Source: Frankia sp. AiPa1
Lineage (GTDB): Bacteria > Actinomycetota > Actinomycetes > Frankiales > Frankiaceae
NCBI RefSeq assembly: GCF_023243075.1
Contig: NZ_JALKFZ020000003.1
Coordinates: forward strand, 124,001-188,000
Direction of reading: 5' to 3'
Length of the DNA: 64,000 nt
The position numbers and the translations under genes were made by a program. Of the stretch, positions 25,695 through 33,387 are shown piece by piece. Below the pieces are notes generated by a model. That model saw only the letters and a program-made list of their open reading frames with translations, did no database searches and was not told where the DNA came from. Positions within the stretch are counted from its first letter, which is position 1. Every line of letters begins with the position of its first letter.

Positions 25695-26474
25695 ATGGTC
25701 GACACGGAAGAAATCGACAGATTTCTCGATCCGGAAGTTTACGGCGACGCGATCGCCGACATCTACGACGAACTGCATTCCGGGCCCGACCGGCGGGAGG
25801 CAACATACGCCGCAGCGGATTTCCTGCACGCGCGAGCCGGCGCGGGGCACGCGCTGGAGCTCGGTATCGGGACTGGGCGGGTGGCGCTGCCGTTGGCGGC
25901 CCGGGGGACGAAGGTGGTCGGCATTGACGCCTCGCCGCGGATGCTGGAAAAGCTGCGCGACAAGCCCGGCGCATCCGGCCTGGAGCTCAGGCTCGGTGAC
26001 TTCGGTGATCTGGATCTGCCCGGCGGGCACTTCTCCCTGGTCTACGTGGTGTTCAGCACGTTCTGTGGGCTGCCCGATCAGGAGGCACAGGTCCGCTGCT
26101 TCGCGGCGGTGGCGGCCGCCCTGCGACCCGGCGGGCAGTTCGTGGTGGAGGCGTTCGTCCCCGACCCCACGCGCTTCGGTCGCGGCCAGCGGGTGGATGT
26201 CGACCGCTTCACCGAGGACGCCACACACCTCAACGCGGCGGTCCACGACCCGGTCGCCCAGCGGATCCGCAACAGGCGCCTGGTCCTCGGACCGGACGGG
26301 GTGCGCAACTACCCGGTCGACCTGCGCTACGCCTGGCCGAGTGAGCTGGACCTGATGGGGCGCCTCGCCGGTCTGGAGTTCGCCGAGCGATGGGGCGGCT
26401 GGTCGGGCGAGCCGTTCACCGCGGCGAGTGCCACCCACATCTCCATCTGGCGAAAGTCGCCGGTGATCAGATAG
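25695..26474 (+). CDS. class I SAM-dependent methyltransferase, second of a tandem pair
   Basis: The 259-residue paralogue of the preceding gene has ALELGIGTGRVALPLA (SAM motif I), VVGIDASPRML, and FSLVYVVFSTFCGLPDQEAQ. Its C-terminal EFAERWGGWSGEPF matches its neighbour almost residue for residue. The start lies in TTAGAAATAGCCCCATG, with a -10-like element close to the ATG and no ribosome site. The two copies share identical blocks such as DLRYAWPSELDLMGRLAGL, so duplication is recent or the sequence is strongly conserved. The substrate is unknown; both are free-standing, not inside a recognisable biosynthetic cluster. Confidence 0.88.
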   Translation: MVDTEEIDRFLDPEVYGDAIADIYDELHSGPDRREATYAAADFLHARAGAGHALELGIGTGRVALPLAARGTKVVGIDASPRMLEKLRDKPGASGLELRLGDFGDLDLPGGHFSLVYVVFSTFCGLPDQEAQVRCFAAVAAALRPGGQFVVEAFVPDPTRFGRGQRVDVDRFTEDATHLNAAVHDPVAQRIRNRRLVLGPDGVRNYPVDLRYAWPSELDLMGRLAGLEFAERWGGWSGEPFTAASATHISIWRKSPVIR

Positions 26475-26808
26475 CCAGGCCGGGGGAGGCTGCGGCGACA
26501 GTGCGGATCCCACCCCGCGGCCAGCCGGGCGATCCGCCGCTCCGAAGGCCCGGCCGTCACGCACTGCCACGATGTGGATTGTCGCTTTTGTCGGATGTCT
26601 GCAGGGGAAACGGTCTCTGTGGTCGCATCTTCCGGTTTCGTGTCCGGATTGTCACACCACAAGGACCACGGGCCCGCCGGGGCGCTGAGGCCCCACCGAA
26701 CGATTTACTTGATCCGTCGCCGACGGTACAGACCGTCATTCCCGGGTGCCTGTGCGGGCACAGGGTGCGCCGGCTCAGGATCGGGCCCGGCTCAGGATCG
26801 GGCCCGGC
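26475..26808. other. intergenic region with a tandem repeat at its right end
   Basis: No convincing gene is present. Two overlapping open frames on the + strand have no family features. The stretch at 26570-26720 is less GC-rich than its surroundings. The right end holds the 17-bp repeats described separately. Confidence 0.45.
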
Positions 26809-26821
26809 TCAGGATTTGGGG
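26771..26821. repeat. three 17-bp tandem repeats across the MaoC stop codon
   Basis: The unit cggctcaggatcgggcc occurs at 26771-26787 and 26788-26804, with a diverged third copy at 26805-26821. The third copy contains the TGA of the MaoC gene (26811-26809). The period of 17 is not a multiple of three, but the extra copies lie outside the coding region. Confidence 0.85.
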
Positions 26822-27321
26822 GCGGCGGGTTCGGGGCGGCCGGGCTGTTCGCCGCCGCGGGCCTCGCCGTAGGCGCGCTTGGGGACCATGACCTTGCGGC
26901 GGTAGATGCAGACCAGGGTGCCGTCCTGGTTGTGGCCGCGGGTCTCGACGGTGACGATGCCGCGGTCGTTCTTGGACTTCGACTCGACCTTGCCCAGCAC
27001 GGTCGACTCGCCGTAGATGGTGTCGCCGTGGAAGACCGGCGCGACGTGGCGCAGCGACTCGACCTCGAGGTTCGCGATCGCCTTGCCGGACACGTCGGCC
27101 ACCGACATGCCGAGCAGCAGTGAGTAGACGTAGTTGCCGACGACCACGTTCCGCTTGAACTGGGTGGTCTTCTCGGCGAAGTTCTGGTCGAGGTGCAGCG
27201 GATGGTGGTTCATGGTGATCAGGCAGAACAGGTGGTCGTCGTACTCGGTGACCGTCTTGCCGGGCCAGTGCTTGTAGACGGCGCCGACCTCGAACTCCTC
27301 GTAGTACCGGCCGAACTGCAT
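26809..27321 (-). CDS. MaoC family (hot-dog) dehydratase
   Basis: This 170-residue single hot-dog protein has FEVGAVYKHWPGKTVTEYDDHLFC, a catalytic-type segment ITMNHHPLHLDQNFA (N-x-x-P-x-H), and VVVGNYVYSLLLGMSV. It resembles the mesaconyl-CoA hydratase-like MaoC branch and the MaoC protein next to FadE19 in mycobacteria. Probable reaction: hydration or dehydration of an enoyl-CoA. It is 66 bases downstream of an acyl-CoA dehydrogenase on the same strand, and the two likely work in sequence. ATG 27321 has only a weak GAGGCGA ribosome site. Confidence 0.85.
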   Translation of the reverse strand: MQFGRYYEEFEVGAVYKHWPGKTVTEYDDHLFCLITMNHHPLHLDQNFAEKTTQFKRNVVVGNYVYSLLLGMSVADVSGKAIANLEVESLRHVAPVFHGDTIYGESTVLGKVESKSKNDRGIVTVETRGHNQDGTLVCIYRRKVMVPKRAYGEARGGEQPGRPEPAAPKS

Positions 27322-27387
27322 GGGTCGCCTCGATCGTGTGGGGTGGCGTCGTGGTCAGGGTCGGGGCTGCCGCCGGACGGCGGGCCC

Positions 27388-28587
27388 TCAGCCATTCAGG
27401 CGGTAGTCCTTGAGCAGGGCGCGGCTGATGATGCGCTTCTGGACCTCGGATGTGCCCTCGCCGATGAGCATGAACGGCGCCTCGCGGTAGAGGCGCTCGA
27501 TCTCGTACTCCTTGGAGTAGCCGTAGCCGCCGTGGATGCGGAACGACTCGGTGGTCACCTCGTGGCAGTATTCGCTGGCCAGGTACTTGGCCATGCCGGC
27601 CTCGACGTCGTTGCGCTGGCCCGAGTCCTTCTTGCGGGCGGCGTTGACCATCATCAGGTGGCCGGCCTCGACCTTGGTGGCCATCTCGGCGAGCTTGAAG
27701 GCGATGGCCTGGTGGTCGGCGATCTGGTGGCCGAAGGTGCGCCGCTGCTGGGCGTAGGCGATCCCGAGCTCGAACGCGCGGATCATGATGCCACAGGCGC
27801 GGGCGGCGACGTTGACCCGGCCGACCTCGACGCCGTCCATCATCTGGTAGAAGCCGCGGCCGGCCTGCTCGGGCCCACCGAGGATGGTCGAGGCCGGTAT
27901 GCGGTGGTTGTCGAGGATCATCTCGGTGGTCTCGACGCCCTTGTAGCCGAGCTTCTCCAGCTTGCCGGGGATGGTGATCCCGCCGTGCGTGCCGAAGCCC
28001 GGCTCCTTCTCCAGCAGGAAGGTGGTCATGTTCTTGTAGACCGAGCTCGCGCCCTCGTCGGTCTTGACCAGGGTGGCGACGACCCCGGAGCGGGCGCCGT
28101 TGGTCAGCCACATCTTCTGGCCGTTGATGAGGTAGTCGTCGCCGTCGCGATCCGCGCGGGTGGTGATCGCCGACACGTCGGAGCCGCAGCCGGGCTCGCT
28201 CATCGAGAAGGCCCCGCGCACGTCCCCGGTCGCCATCTTCGGCAGCAGCCGGTCGCGCTGCTCCTGGCTGCCGTGCTGCAGGATGAGGTAGGCGACGATG
28301 AAGTGAGTATTGATCACTCCGGAGACGCTCATCCAGCCGCGGGCGACCTCCTCGACGACCAGGGCGTAGGTGAGCAGCGACTCGCCGAGCCCGCCGTACT
28401 GCTCGGGGATCGTGATCCCGAACAGCCCCATCTCCTTCATCGCGTTGATGATCTCTTCGGGGTACTCGTCCTTGCGCTCGAGATCACCCGCGTTCGGCAG
28501 GATCTCCTTGTCCACGAAGGTGCGCACGGCCGCCAGGATGTCGGTCTGGACGTCGGTGAGCCCGTCGGTCTGCGCGATCCTGCCCAT
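27388..28587 (-). CDS. short-chain type acyl-CoA dehydrogenase
   Basis: The 399-residue FAD enzyme shows FSMSEPGCGSDVSAITTRA, YLINGQKMWLTNGARS, RRTFGHQIADHQAIAFKLAEM, and IHGGYGYSKEYEIERLYREA. The catalytic base is expected in the C-terminal IGEGTSEVQK. Pattern and neighbours resemble FadE19-type (isovaleryl- or methylbutyryl-CoA) dehydrogenases (inference). ATG 28587 follows GAGGAG. It is first in a two-gene unit with the MaoC dehydratase and is divergent from another ACAD operon at 29096. Confidence 0.92.
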   Translation of the reverse strand: MGRIAQTDGLTDVQTDILAAVRTFVDKEILPNAGDLERKDEYPEEIINAMKEMGLFGITIPEQYGGLGESLLTYALVVEEVARGWMSVSGVINTHFIVAYLILQHGSQEQRDRLLPKMATGDVRGAFSMSEPGCGSDVSAITTRADRDGDDYLINGQKMWLTNGARSGVVATLVKTDEGASSVYKNMTTFLLEKEPGFGTHGGITIPGKLEKLGYKGVETTEMILDNHRIPASTILGGPEQAGRGFYQMMDGVEVGRVNVAARACGIMIRAFELGIAYAQQRRTFGHQIADHQAIAFKLAEMATKVEAGHLMMVNAARKKDSGQRNDVEAGMAKYLASEYCHEVTTESFRIHGGYGYSKEYEIERLYREAPFMLIGEGTSEVQKRIISRALLKDYRLNG

Positions 28588-29095
28588 GTCCAGCTCCTCG
28601 ATGGGTCCTGCGGCGGGTGGGTCCACGGCCGGTGGATGCGGTGAGCAGGACAATAGCTAGCTTGTTAACACGCCTGTCGCGGCGCGGGCAAGGAATACCT
28701 GGGATGGGTTACCGGGTGTGCGGAGAACCTCTTCGGCATGGGTGGAGGACGGTCGTCCACAGGTAGTCCGCAGGTAGCGCGGTCGGTTGATCCCTGTGTC
28801 CGGTTGGCGTGTCGTGGCCCACATCTCGAGCTACTCGCGTCCAAATAGTGACAGATTGTGCCTGATGCCCATCCGGTCGGGTCGGCGGGCGGGGGGATCG
28901 GTTGCGGGTGGGCGGTGTCACCCCTAGCATTTGAGGCGCTTTTTGCTATGTCTGTCACGGATCACAACTCTGTTGCGGATCTTGTCTGGTGCGGATCGGA
29001 CCGTCGCGGGGGGCTCTCGACCGTGGCGCGCCGCGGCGGCGCCCATAACGCCATAACAGCAGTACTTCTGATGGATTTCGGGTGGTGACGGTCGG
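28588..29095. other. divergent promoter region between two ACAD operons
   Basis: No supported gene lies in these 508 bases. Near 28650-28668 is acaatagctagcttgt, a loose inverted repeat (ACAA-N8-TTGT with AGCTAGCT inside) followed by the GTTAAC palindrome, a candidate site for an acyl-CoA-responsive regulator. A small open frame on the - strand (28665-28958) lacks any family features. Confidence 0.4.
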
Positions 29096-30247
29096 GTGAG
29101 CAGTGAGATCATTGACGAGGTCGTGGCCTCGGTACGCCGTTTCGTGCGTGACGAGGTGGTACCGGCCGAGCCGGAGATCGAGGAAAATGATGCGATTCCG
29201 GACCGAATTCGCGCCGCGGCCGCGGACATGGGACTGTTCGGTTTCGCCATCCCTGAGATCTATGGCGGGCTCGGCCTCTCGATGAGCGAGGAGGCGCGGG
29301 TGGTCTTCGAGCTCGGTTACACCACGCCGTCCTTCCGCTCAATGTTCGGCACGAACAACGGAATCGCCGGTCATGTCCTGCTTGAGGGTGCCACCGAGGA
29401 GCAGAAGAAGACGTATCTCCCGAAAATCGCCTCGGGCGAGTGGGTGGCGTCCTTCGCGCTGACCGAGGAAGGCGCCGGATCCGATCCGGCGGGGCTTTCC
29501 ACCACGGCCCGGCGCGACGGTGACGAATGGGTCATCAACGGTTCGAAGCGGTATATCACCAACGCGCCGAACGCCGATGTCTTCATGGTCTTCGCCCGTT
29601 CCGAGGAAGGCTCCACGGGCGGTCGGGGGATCAGCACGTTCATGGTCGAGCGCGACACCCCCGGGCTGCGGGTCGCGCCCAAGGACCACAAGATGGGTCA
29701 GGCTGGAGCCTGGACCGCGGACGTCTACTTCGATGATCTGCGGGTCGGCACCGACACTCTGATCGGCGGCCCGGCCGGCGAGGGCCGCGGCTACGGCACG
29801 GCGATGAAGTGCCTCGCCCACGGCCGGATCCACATCGCCGCGCTGTGCGTCGGCATGTCGCAGCGTCTGGTCGACGAGTCGGTGGCGTACGCGGCCCAGC
29901 GGGTGCAGGGTGGCAAGGTGATCGGGGAGCACCAGCTCATCCAGGGTCTGCTGGCGGACTCGGTGACCGACCTGCACGCGTCGCGGGCGCTGGTGAAGGA
30001 GGTCGCCGCCGCGTTCGACGACGGCAGTGACCGGCGGATCGGTCCGTCCACGGCGAAGTACTTCGCGTCGGAGGCGGTGGGGCGGATCGCCGACCGGGCG
30101 GTGCAGATCCACGGCGGCAGCGGGTACATGCGTGGGGTACCGGTGGAGCGTTTCTACCGGGACGCCCGCCTGTTCCGTATCTACGAGGGGACGAGCCAGA
30201 TCCAGCAGCTGGTGATCGCACGCAACGTCCTGCGCGACGCCGGCTGA
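29096..30247 (+). CDS. acyl-CoA dehydrogenase
   Basis: The 383-residue enzyme shows FALTEEGAGSDPAGLSTTARR, EWVINGSKRYITNAPNAD, DHKMGQAGAWTADVYFDDL, and IHGGSGYMRGVPVERFYRDARLFRIYEGTSQIQ, the last with the catalytic glutamate of short/medium-chain enzymes (YEGTSQ). The start is GTG 29096. It heads a same-strand operon with two MaoC-type half-dehydratases and an enoyl-CoA hydratase (29096-32136), so it probably introduces the double bond that the downstream hydratases act on. Confidence 0.92.
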   Translation: MSSEIIDEVVASVRRFVRDEVVPAEPEIEENDAIPDRIRAAAADMGLFGFAIPEIYGGLGLSMSEEARVVFELGYTTPSFRSMFGTNNGIAGHVLLEGATEEQKKTYLPKIASGEWVASFALTEEGAGSDPAGLSTTARRDGDEWVINGSKRYITNAPNADVFMVFARSEEGSTGGRGISTFMVERDTPGLRVAPKDHKMGQAGAWTADVYFDDLRVGTDTLIGGPAGEGRGYGTAMKCLAHGRIHIAALCVGMSQRLVDESVAYAAQRVQGGKVIGEHQLIQGLLADSVTDLHASRALVKEVAAAFDDGSDRRIGPSTAKYFASEAVGRIADRAVQIHGGSGYMRGVPVERFYRDARLFRIYEGTSQIQQLVIARNVLRDAG

Positions 30248-30304
30248 ACCAGACTTCTCCCGGTCTCCCGACAGGGGGACTTCTCCTGCGATGGATGAGG
30301 GCGT

Positions 30305-30820
30305 GTGGTGAGCTCTTTTACCTTCCCGGTCGAGGCCGGTGCGGTCCTGCTGTTCTCCCGGGCCGTCGGCTATCCCGACTCCGCCTACGGCGACGGAAAG
30401 TCCGGCGCCCCACCGACCTTCGTGCAGTCCAGCGCACAGTTCGACCCGGAATCTCATCTCCGCCCGAAGCCCGGTGAGCCGTGGCGCGGCTCGGGGCGCA
30501 CCCCCTCGGGCCTGGCCGCTCCGGTGCCGACCGCAGGCAGTCTGCACGCCGAGCAGAGCTACGAATACCACCGCCCGGTGCGGGTCGGCGACCTTCTCAC
30601 CGCCACCCAGGTTCCGGGGAAGTCCTGGGAGAAGGCCGGTCGACGCGGTGGTGCGCTGACGTTCACCGAGACGATCACCGAGTACCGCGACTCGGCCGGC
30701 GAGCTGGTGGTGACGGCGCGTTCCGTCGCCGTCGTGCCGTCGAAGGTGGTCGAGGCCCCGGCGGAGGACGCCGGGAGCGGCGGATCCGGATCGAACGAGG
30801 AGTCGGCGGTGGCCCGGTGA
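30305..30820 (+). CDS. FAS1-like / HadA-type dehydratase subunit
   Basis: This 171-residue hot-dog protein of the MaoC-N type has FTFPVEAGAVLLFSRAVGYPD, the family's PPTFVQSSAQFDP, AAPVPTAGSLHAEQSYEYHRP, and GGALTFTETITEYRDSAGE. It lacks the D-x-N-P-x-H catalytic motif, which is supplied by the partner encoded immediately downstream (stop and next start overlap as GTGA). This arrangement matches HadA-HadB-like heterodimers that dehydrate 3-hydroxyacyl thioesters. Two in-frame GTGs (30305 and 30308) could start it. The C-terminal 25 residues are a disordered Gly/Ser/Glu tail. Confidence 0.87.
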   Translation: MVSSFTFPVEAGAVLLFSRAVGYPDSAYGDGKSGAPPTFVQSSAQFDPESHLRPKPGEPWRGSGRTPSGLAAPVPTAGSLHAEQSYEYHRPVRVGDLLTATQVPGKSWEKAGRRGGALTFTETITEYRDSAGELVVTARSVAVVPSKVVEAPAEDAGSGGSGSNEESAVAR

Positions 30821-31233
30821 GCCCGCGCGAGGTTGCCGTCGGCGACACGGTCGAGTCCGTGCTGACCGAGGACCTGACCCGAACCCAGCTTGTCATGTAC
30901 GCGGGGGCATCTGGTGACTACAACCCGTTGCACACCGATGACCTGTACGCCCGGGAGGCCGCCGGGTACCCGGGGGTCTTCGCTCACGGCATGCTCACGA
31001 TGGGCATGACCGGCAAGGCCGTCACCGACTTCGTGGGGGACGGTGAGCTGCTGCGCTACGGCGTGCGGTTCCGCAGCCAGGTCTGGCCCGGGGACCGCCT
31101 CACCACCACGCTGACGGTGACCGGCATCACCGAGGACGATGGACGCCGAATCGTCGAGCTCGACATCGCCACCGTCAACGGCGACGGCGTCCAGGTCATC
31201 AGCGGAACCGCCAGCGCCGCCCTGCCGGTCTGA
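30817..31233 (+). CDS. MaoC / HadB-type dehydratase subunit
   Basis: The 138-residue protein is a single hot-dog domain with the complete catalytic motif SGDYNPLHTDDLYAREAAGY (D-x-N-P-x-H), then FAHGMLTMGMTGKAV. It starts at GTG 30817, overlapping the stop of the HadA-like gene, so the two subunits are translationally coupled and probably form a heterodimer. In mycobacteria HadB is the catalytic subunit of the FAS-II dehydratase; here the ACAD and enoyl-CoA hydratase neighbours favour a catabolic or steroid-type role (inference). Confidence 0.9.
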   Translation: MSPREVAVGDTVESVLTEDLTRTQLVMYAGASGDYNPLHTDDLYAREAAGYPGVFAHGMLTMGMTGKAVTDFVGDGELLRYGVRFRSQVWPGDRLTTTLTVTGITEDDGRRIVELDIATVNGDGVQVISGTASAALPV

Positions 31234-31236
31234 GCC

Positions 31237-32136
31237 GTGGGGGACGCATCTGCGACGGCCGGCAACCTGGGCGCCGGAGGGCCGGCAGCCGGGGAGCTGG
31301 CGCCCGAGGACACGGTGCTGCGCGAACTCGACGAGGATGGGGTGCTGCTACTCACGCTGAACCGGCCGGGGCGGCGCAACACGTGGGCCTACGACATGGA
31401 GCTGCGCTACGCCGCGCTGCTGGAGGAGGCCGCCACCGACCCGGCGGTGCGGGTGATCGTGCTGACCGGCGCCGGCGAGGCGTTCTGTGCCGGCATGGAC
31501 ATGGAGCTGCTGCGGCGGGCGACGACCGACCCGGACTTCGTCCGCCCGGTGCGTCCGCCGGCGACGATCCCGCGCACGGTGCCCAAACCGATCATCGCCG
31601 CGGTCGACGGGGCGTGTGCCGGGGTCGGCTTCGTCCAGGCGCTGCTTGCCGACCTGCGGTTCACCACGGCCCGGTCGAAATGGACGACGGCTTTCACCCG
31701 CCGCGGGCTGATCGCCGAGGACACCGCGAGCTGGTTGCTGCCCCGGGTCGTCGGTGCGGGGCACGCCGCCGACCTGCTGATGTCCGGCCGGGTGGTGCGC
31801 GGCGACGAGGCGGTACGCATCGGGCTGGCCGGCCGGCTCGTCGAACCCGACGAGCTGCTACCGGCGGCGCTGGACTGGGCCCGCGACGTGGCGCGCAACT
31901 GCTCGCCGTGGGCGGTGGCCCAGGTCAAACAGCAGCTTGCCGCCGATGACGCGGCGAGCCTTGAGCAGTCCCGGCTGCGGGCCAACACCGCGCTCGATCT
32001 CGCCCGGAGCATGCCCGACTATCCCGAGGGCGTCGCGTCGTTCCGCGAACGCCGCCCGCCGCGCTTCGCCGGCCTGCCCGCCGACCATCCCCGCATCGAC
32101 GTGGAGCCCCCACCGGCCCCGCGGGTGCGGGTCTAA
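31237..32136 (+). CDS. enoyl-CoA hydratase/isomerase family protein
   Basis: The 299-residue crotonase-family protein has a Gly/Ala-rich lead, LLTLNRPGRRNTWAYDMELR, the oxyanion-hole segment AGEAFCAGMDMELL, PIIAAVDGACAGVGFVQALLADLRF (GxxG at the second oxyanion position), FTRRGLIAEDTASWLLPRVVG, and a C-terminal helical region. The position of the second catalytic residue (LIAED) suggests hydratase or isomerase activity. Start GTG 31237 is three bases after the HadB-like stop, so it is the last gene of the operon. A strong hairpin follows at 32168-32190. Confidence 0.9.
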   Translation: MGDASATAGNLGAGGPAAGELAPEDTVLRELDEDGVLLLTLNRPGRRNTWAYDMELRYAALLEEAATDPAVRVIVLTGAGEAFCAGMDMELLRRATTDPDFVRPVRPPATIPRTVPKPIIAAVDGACAGVGFVQALLADLRFTTARSKWTTAFTRRGLIAEDTASWLLPRVVGAGHAADLLMSGRVVRGDEAVRIGLAGRLVEPDELLPAALDWARDVARNCSPWAVAQVKQQLAADDAASLEQSRLRANTALDLARSMPDYPEGVASFRERRPPRFAGLPADHPRIDVEPPPAPRVRV

Positions 32137-32167
32137 GGGGGTCGAGGGGACACCGCGGTTCTGACCC

Positions 32168-32190
32168 GGGGGGCGAGAGCGTCGCCCCCC
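32168..32190. terminator. terminator after the enoyl-CoA hydratase operon
   Basis: A perfect 9-bp stem (ggggggcga / tcgcccccc) with a 5-base loop is followed by a second copy of gcgtcgccccccgtt (units 32179-32193 and 32194-32208). It lies between convergent genes. Confidence 0.7.
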
Positions 32191-32210
32191 GTTGCGTCGC
32201 CCCCCGTTGG

Positions 32211-33224
32211 TCAGGCAGCGTCGCGGACGTGGGCGAGCAGCTCGGTGAGCAGGCTCGGCTCGGCGTCGTACGGCGCGTAGAAGGACGTCCGGCCGAAGAT
32301 GTGCCCGAGCTTCTTCCGCAGGGCCGGCCCGACCTCCGCCGGCGTGCCGACGACGGAGAAGGTGTGCAGTATCTCGTCGGTGATCAGGGAGCCGAGCTCG
32401 TCCCAGCGGCCCGCCTTCGTCAGCTGGTGCAGCTCGGGCTGCAGGTCACCCCAGCCGTGCAGCTCCAGCACGGGACGGTAGACGGGGGTCGAACCGTAGA
32501 AGGCGATCCGATCGCGGGTGCCGGCGATCGCGGCGGCGAGCTCCTCCTCGGTGCGACCGACGGTGACGAACATGGGCCCGGCGACGACGAGGTCGTCCAG
32601 CGTGCCGCCCTGCTTCGCCCGCCCGCGGCGCAGCGCCGGCAGCGTCACCTCCTCCAGGTAACGCCGGGTGGTGAACGGGTGGGTGAAGAAGCCGTCGGCG
32701 ACCTCGCCGGCCGCCTCGGTCATCGCGGTGTTCACCCCGGCCACGTACACGTCCGGCGGGCCGTACTGATGCGATTCCGGCGAGAAGAACGGCGTCATCA
32801 GCGTGTGGGTGTAGAACTCGCCGCGGAAATCCAGCTTCGTGCCGTTCTGCCAGGATTCCCAGATCGCCTTGAGCGCCAGCACGTATTCGCGCATCCGGGC
32901 CGCCGGACTGCCCCAGGGCATCGAGAACCGCCGCTCGACGTGCGGCTTGACCTGCGAGCCGAGCCCGAGGACGAACCGTCCCCTGCTGTACCGGGCGAGG
33001 TCGTAGGCGGAGTAGGCGGTCGTCATCGGGCTGCGGGCGAAGGCGATCGCGACGGATGTGCCCACCGTGATGCTCTCCGTTGCCTGGGCGGCCTGCATGA
33101 TCTGCAGAAACGGGTCGTGGCTGGTGTCGCCCACCCACGCGCCCGCGTAGCCGGCGGCCTCGGCATGGTTCGCGGAGGTCGCCACGAGGTCGATGTCGTT
33201 GGCCAGTTCAGCGTCGATCCTCAT
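32211..33224 (-). CDS. LLM class F420-dependent oxidoreductase
   Basis: The 337-residue luciferase-like enzyme has the TIM-barrel pattern: HAEAAGYAGAWVGDTSHDPFL, ITVGTSVAIAFARSP, YSRGRFVLGLGSQVKPHVERRFS, and PPDVYVAGVNTAMTEAAGEVADGFFTHPF. The C-terminal GTPAEVGPALRKKLG is characteristic of F420-dependent members (TIGR03617-like). ATG 33224 is preceded by GGAGAGG. It lies beside the CoA-transferase gene and the acyl-CoA operon, and may reduce an unsaturated acyl or ring intermediate (inference). Confidence 0.88.
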   Translation of the reverse strand: MRIDAELANDIDLVATSANHAEAAGYAGAWVGDTSHDPFLQIMQAAQATESITVGTSVAIAFARSPMTTAYSAYDLARYSRGRFVLGLGSQVKPHVERRFSMPWGSPAARMREYVLALKAIWESWQNGTKLDFRGEFYTHTLMTPFFSPESHQYGPPDVYVAGVNTAMTEAAGEVADGFFTHPFTTRRYLEEVTLPALRRGRAKQGGTLDDLVVAGPMFVTVGRTEEELAAAIAGTRDRIAFYGSTPVYRPVLELHGWGDLQPELHQLTKAGRWDELGSLITDEILHTFSVVGTPAEVGPALRKKLGHIFGRTSFYAPYDAEPSLLTELLAHVRDAA

Positions 33225-33387
33225 CGGATTCCTCTCCACTGCGGCGTATCCACTGCGGCGTTTCCACTTCCGTGCCGCTCAGTTCGGTTCCGGTTCCGGT
33301 CGCGGATTCGGGTGCCGCTTGCGACTCTCGGGCCGGTATGGACCCACGTCCGTCCGATCCCGGGTGCTGCCGGACGCCACGTGCTGG

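Noticed and set aside
26771..26821. three spaced 17-bp repeats as a CRISPR-like array
   Set aside because: The repeats are directly tandem with no spacers and no cas genes are present.
26390..26872. 160-residue open frame on the + strand
   Set aside because: It overlaps the methyltransferase end and MaoC repeats in the wrong frame, with no recognisable sequence.
28665..28958. 97-residue open frame on the - strand
   Set aside because: No ribosome site, no conservation signals, and it lies in a divergent promoter region.
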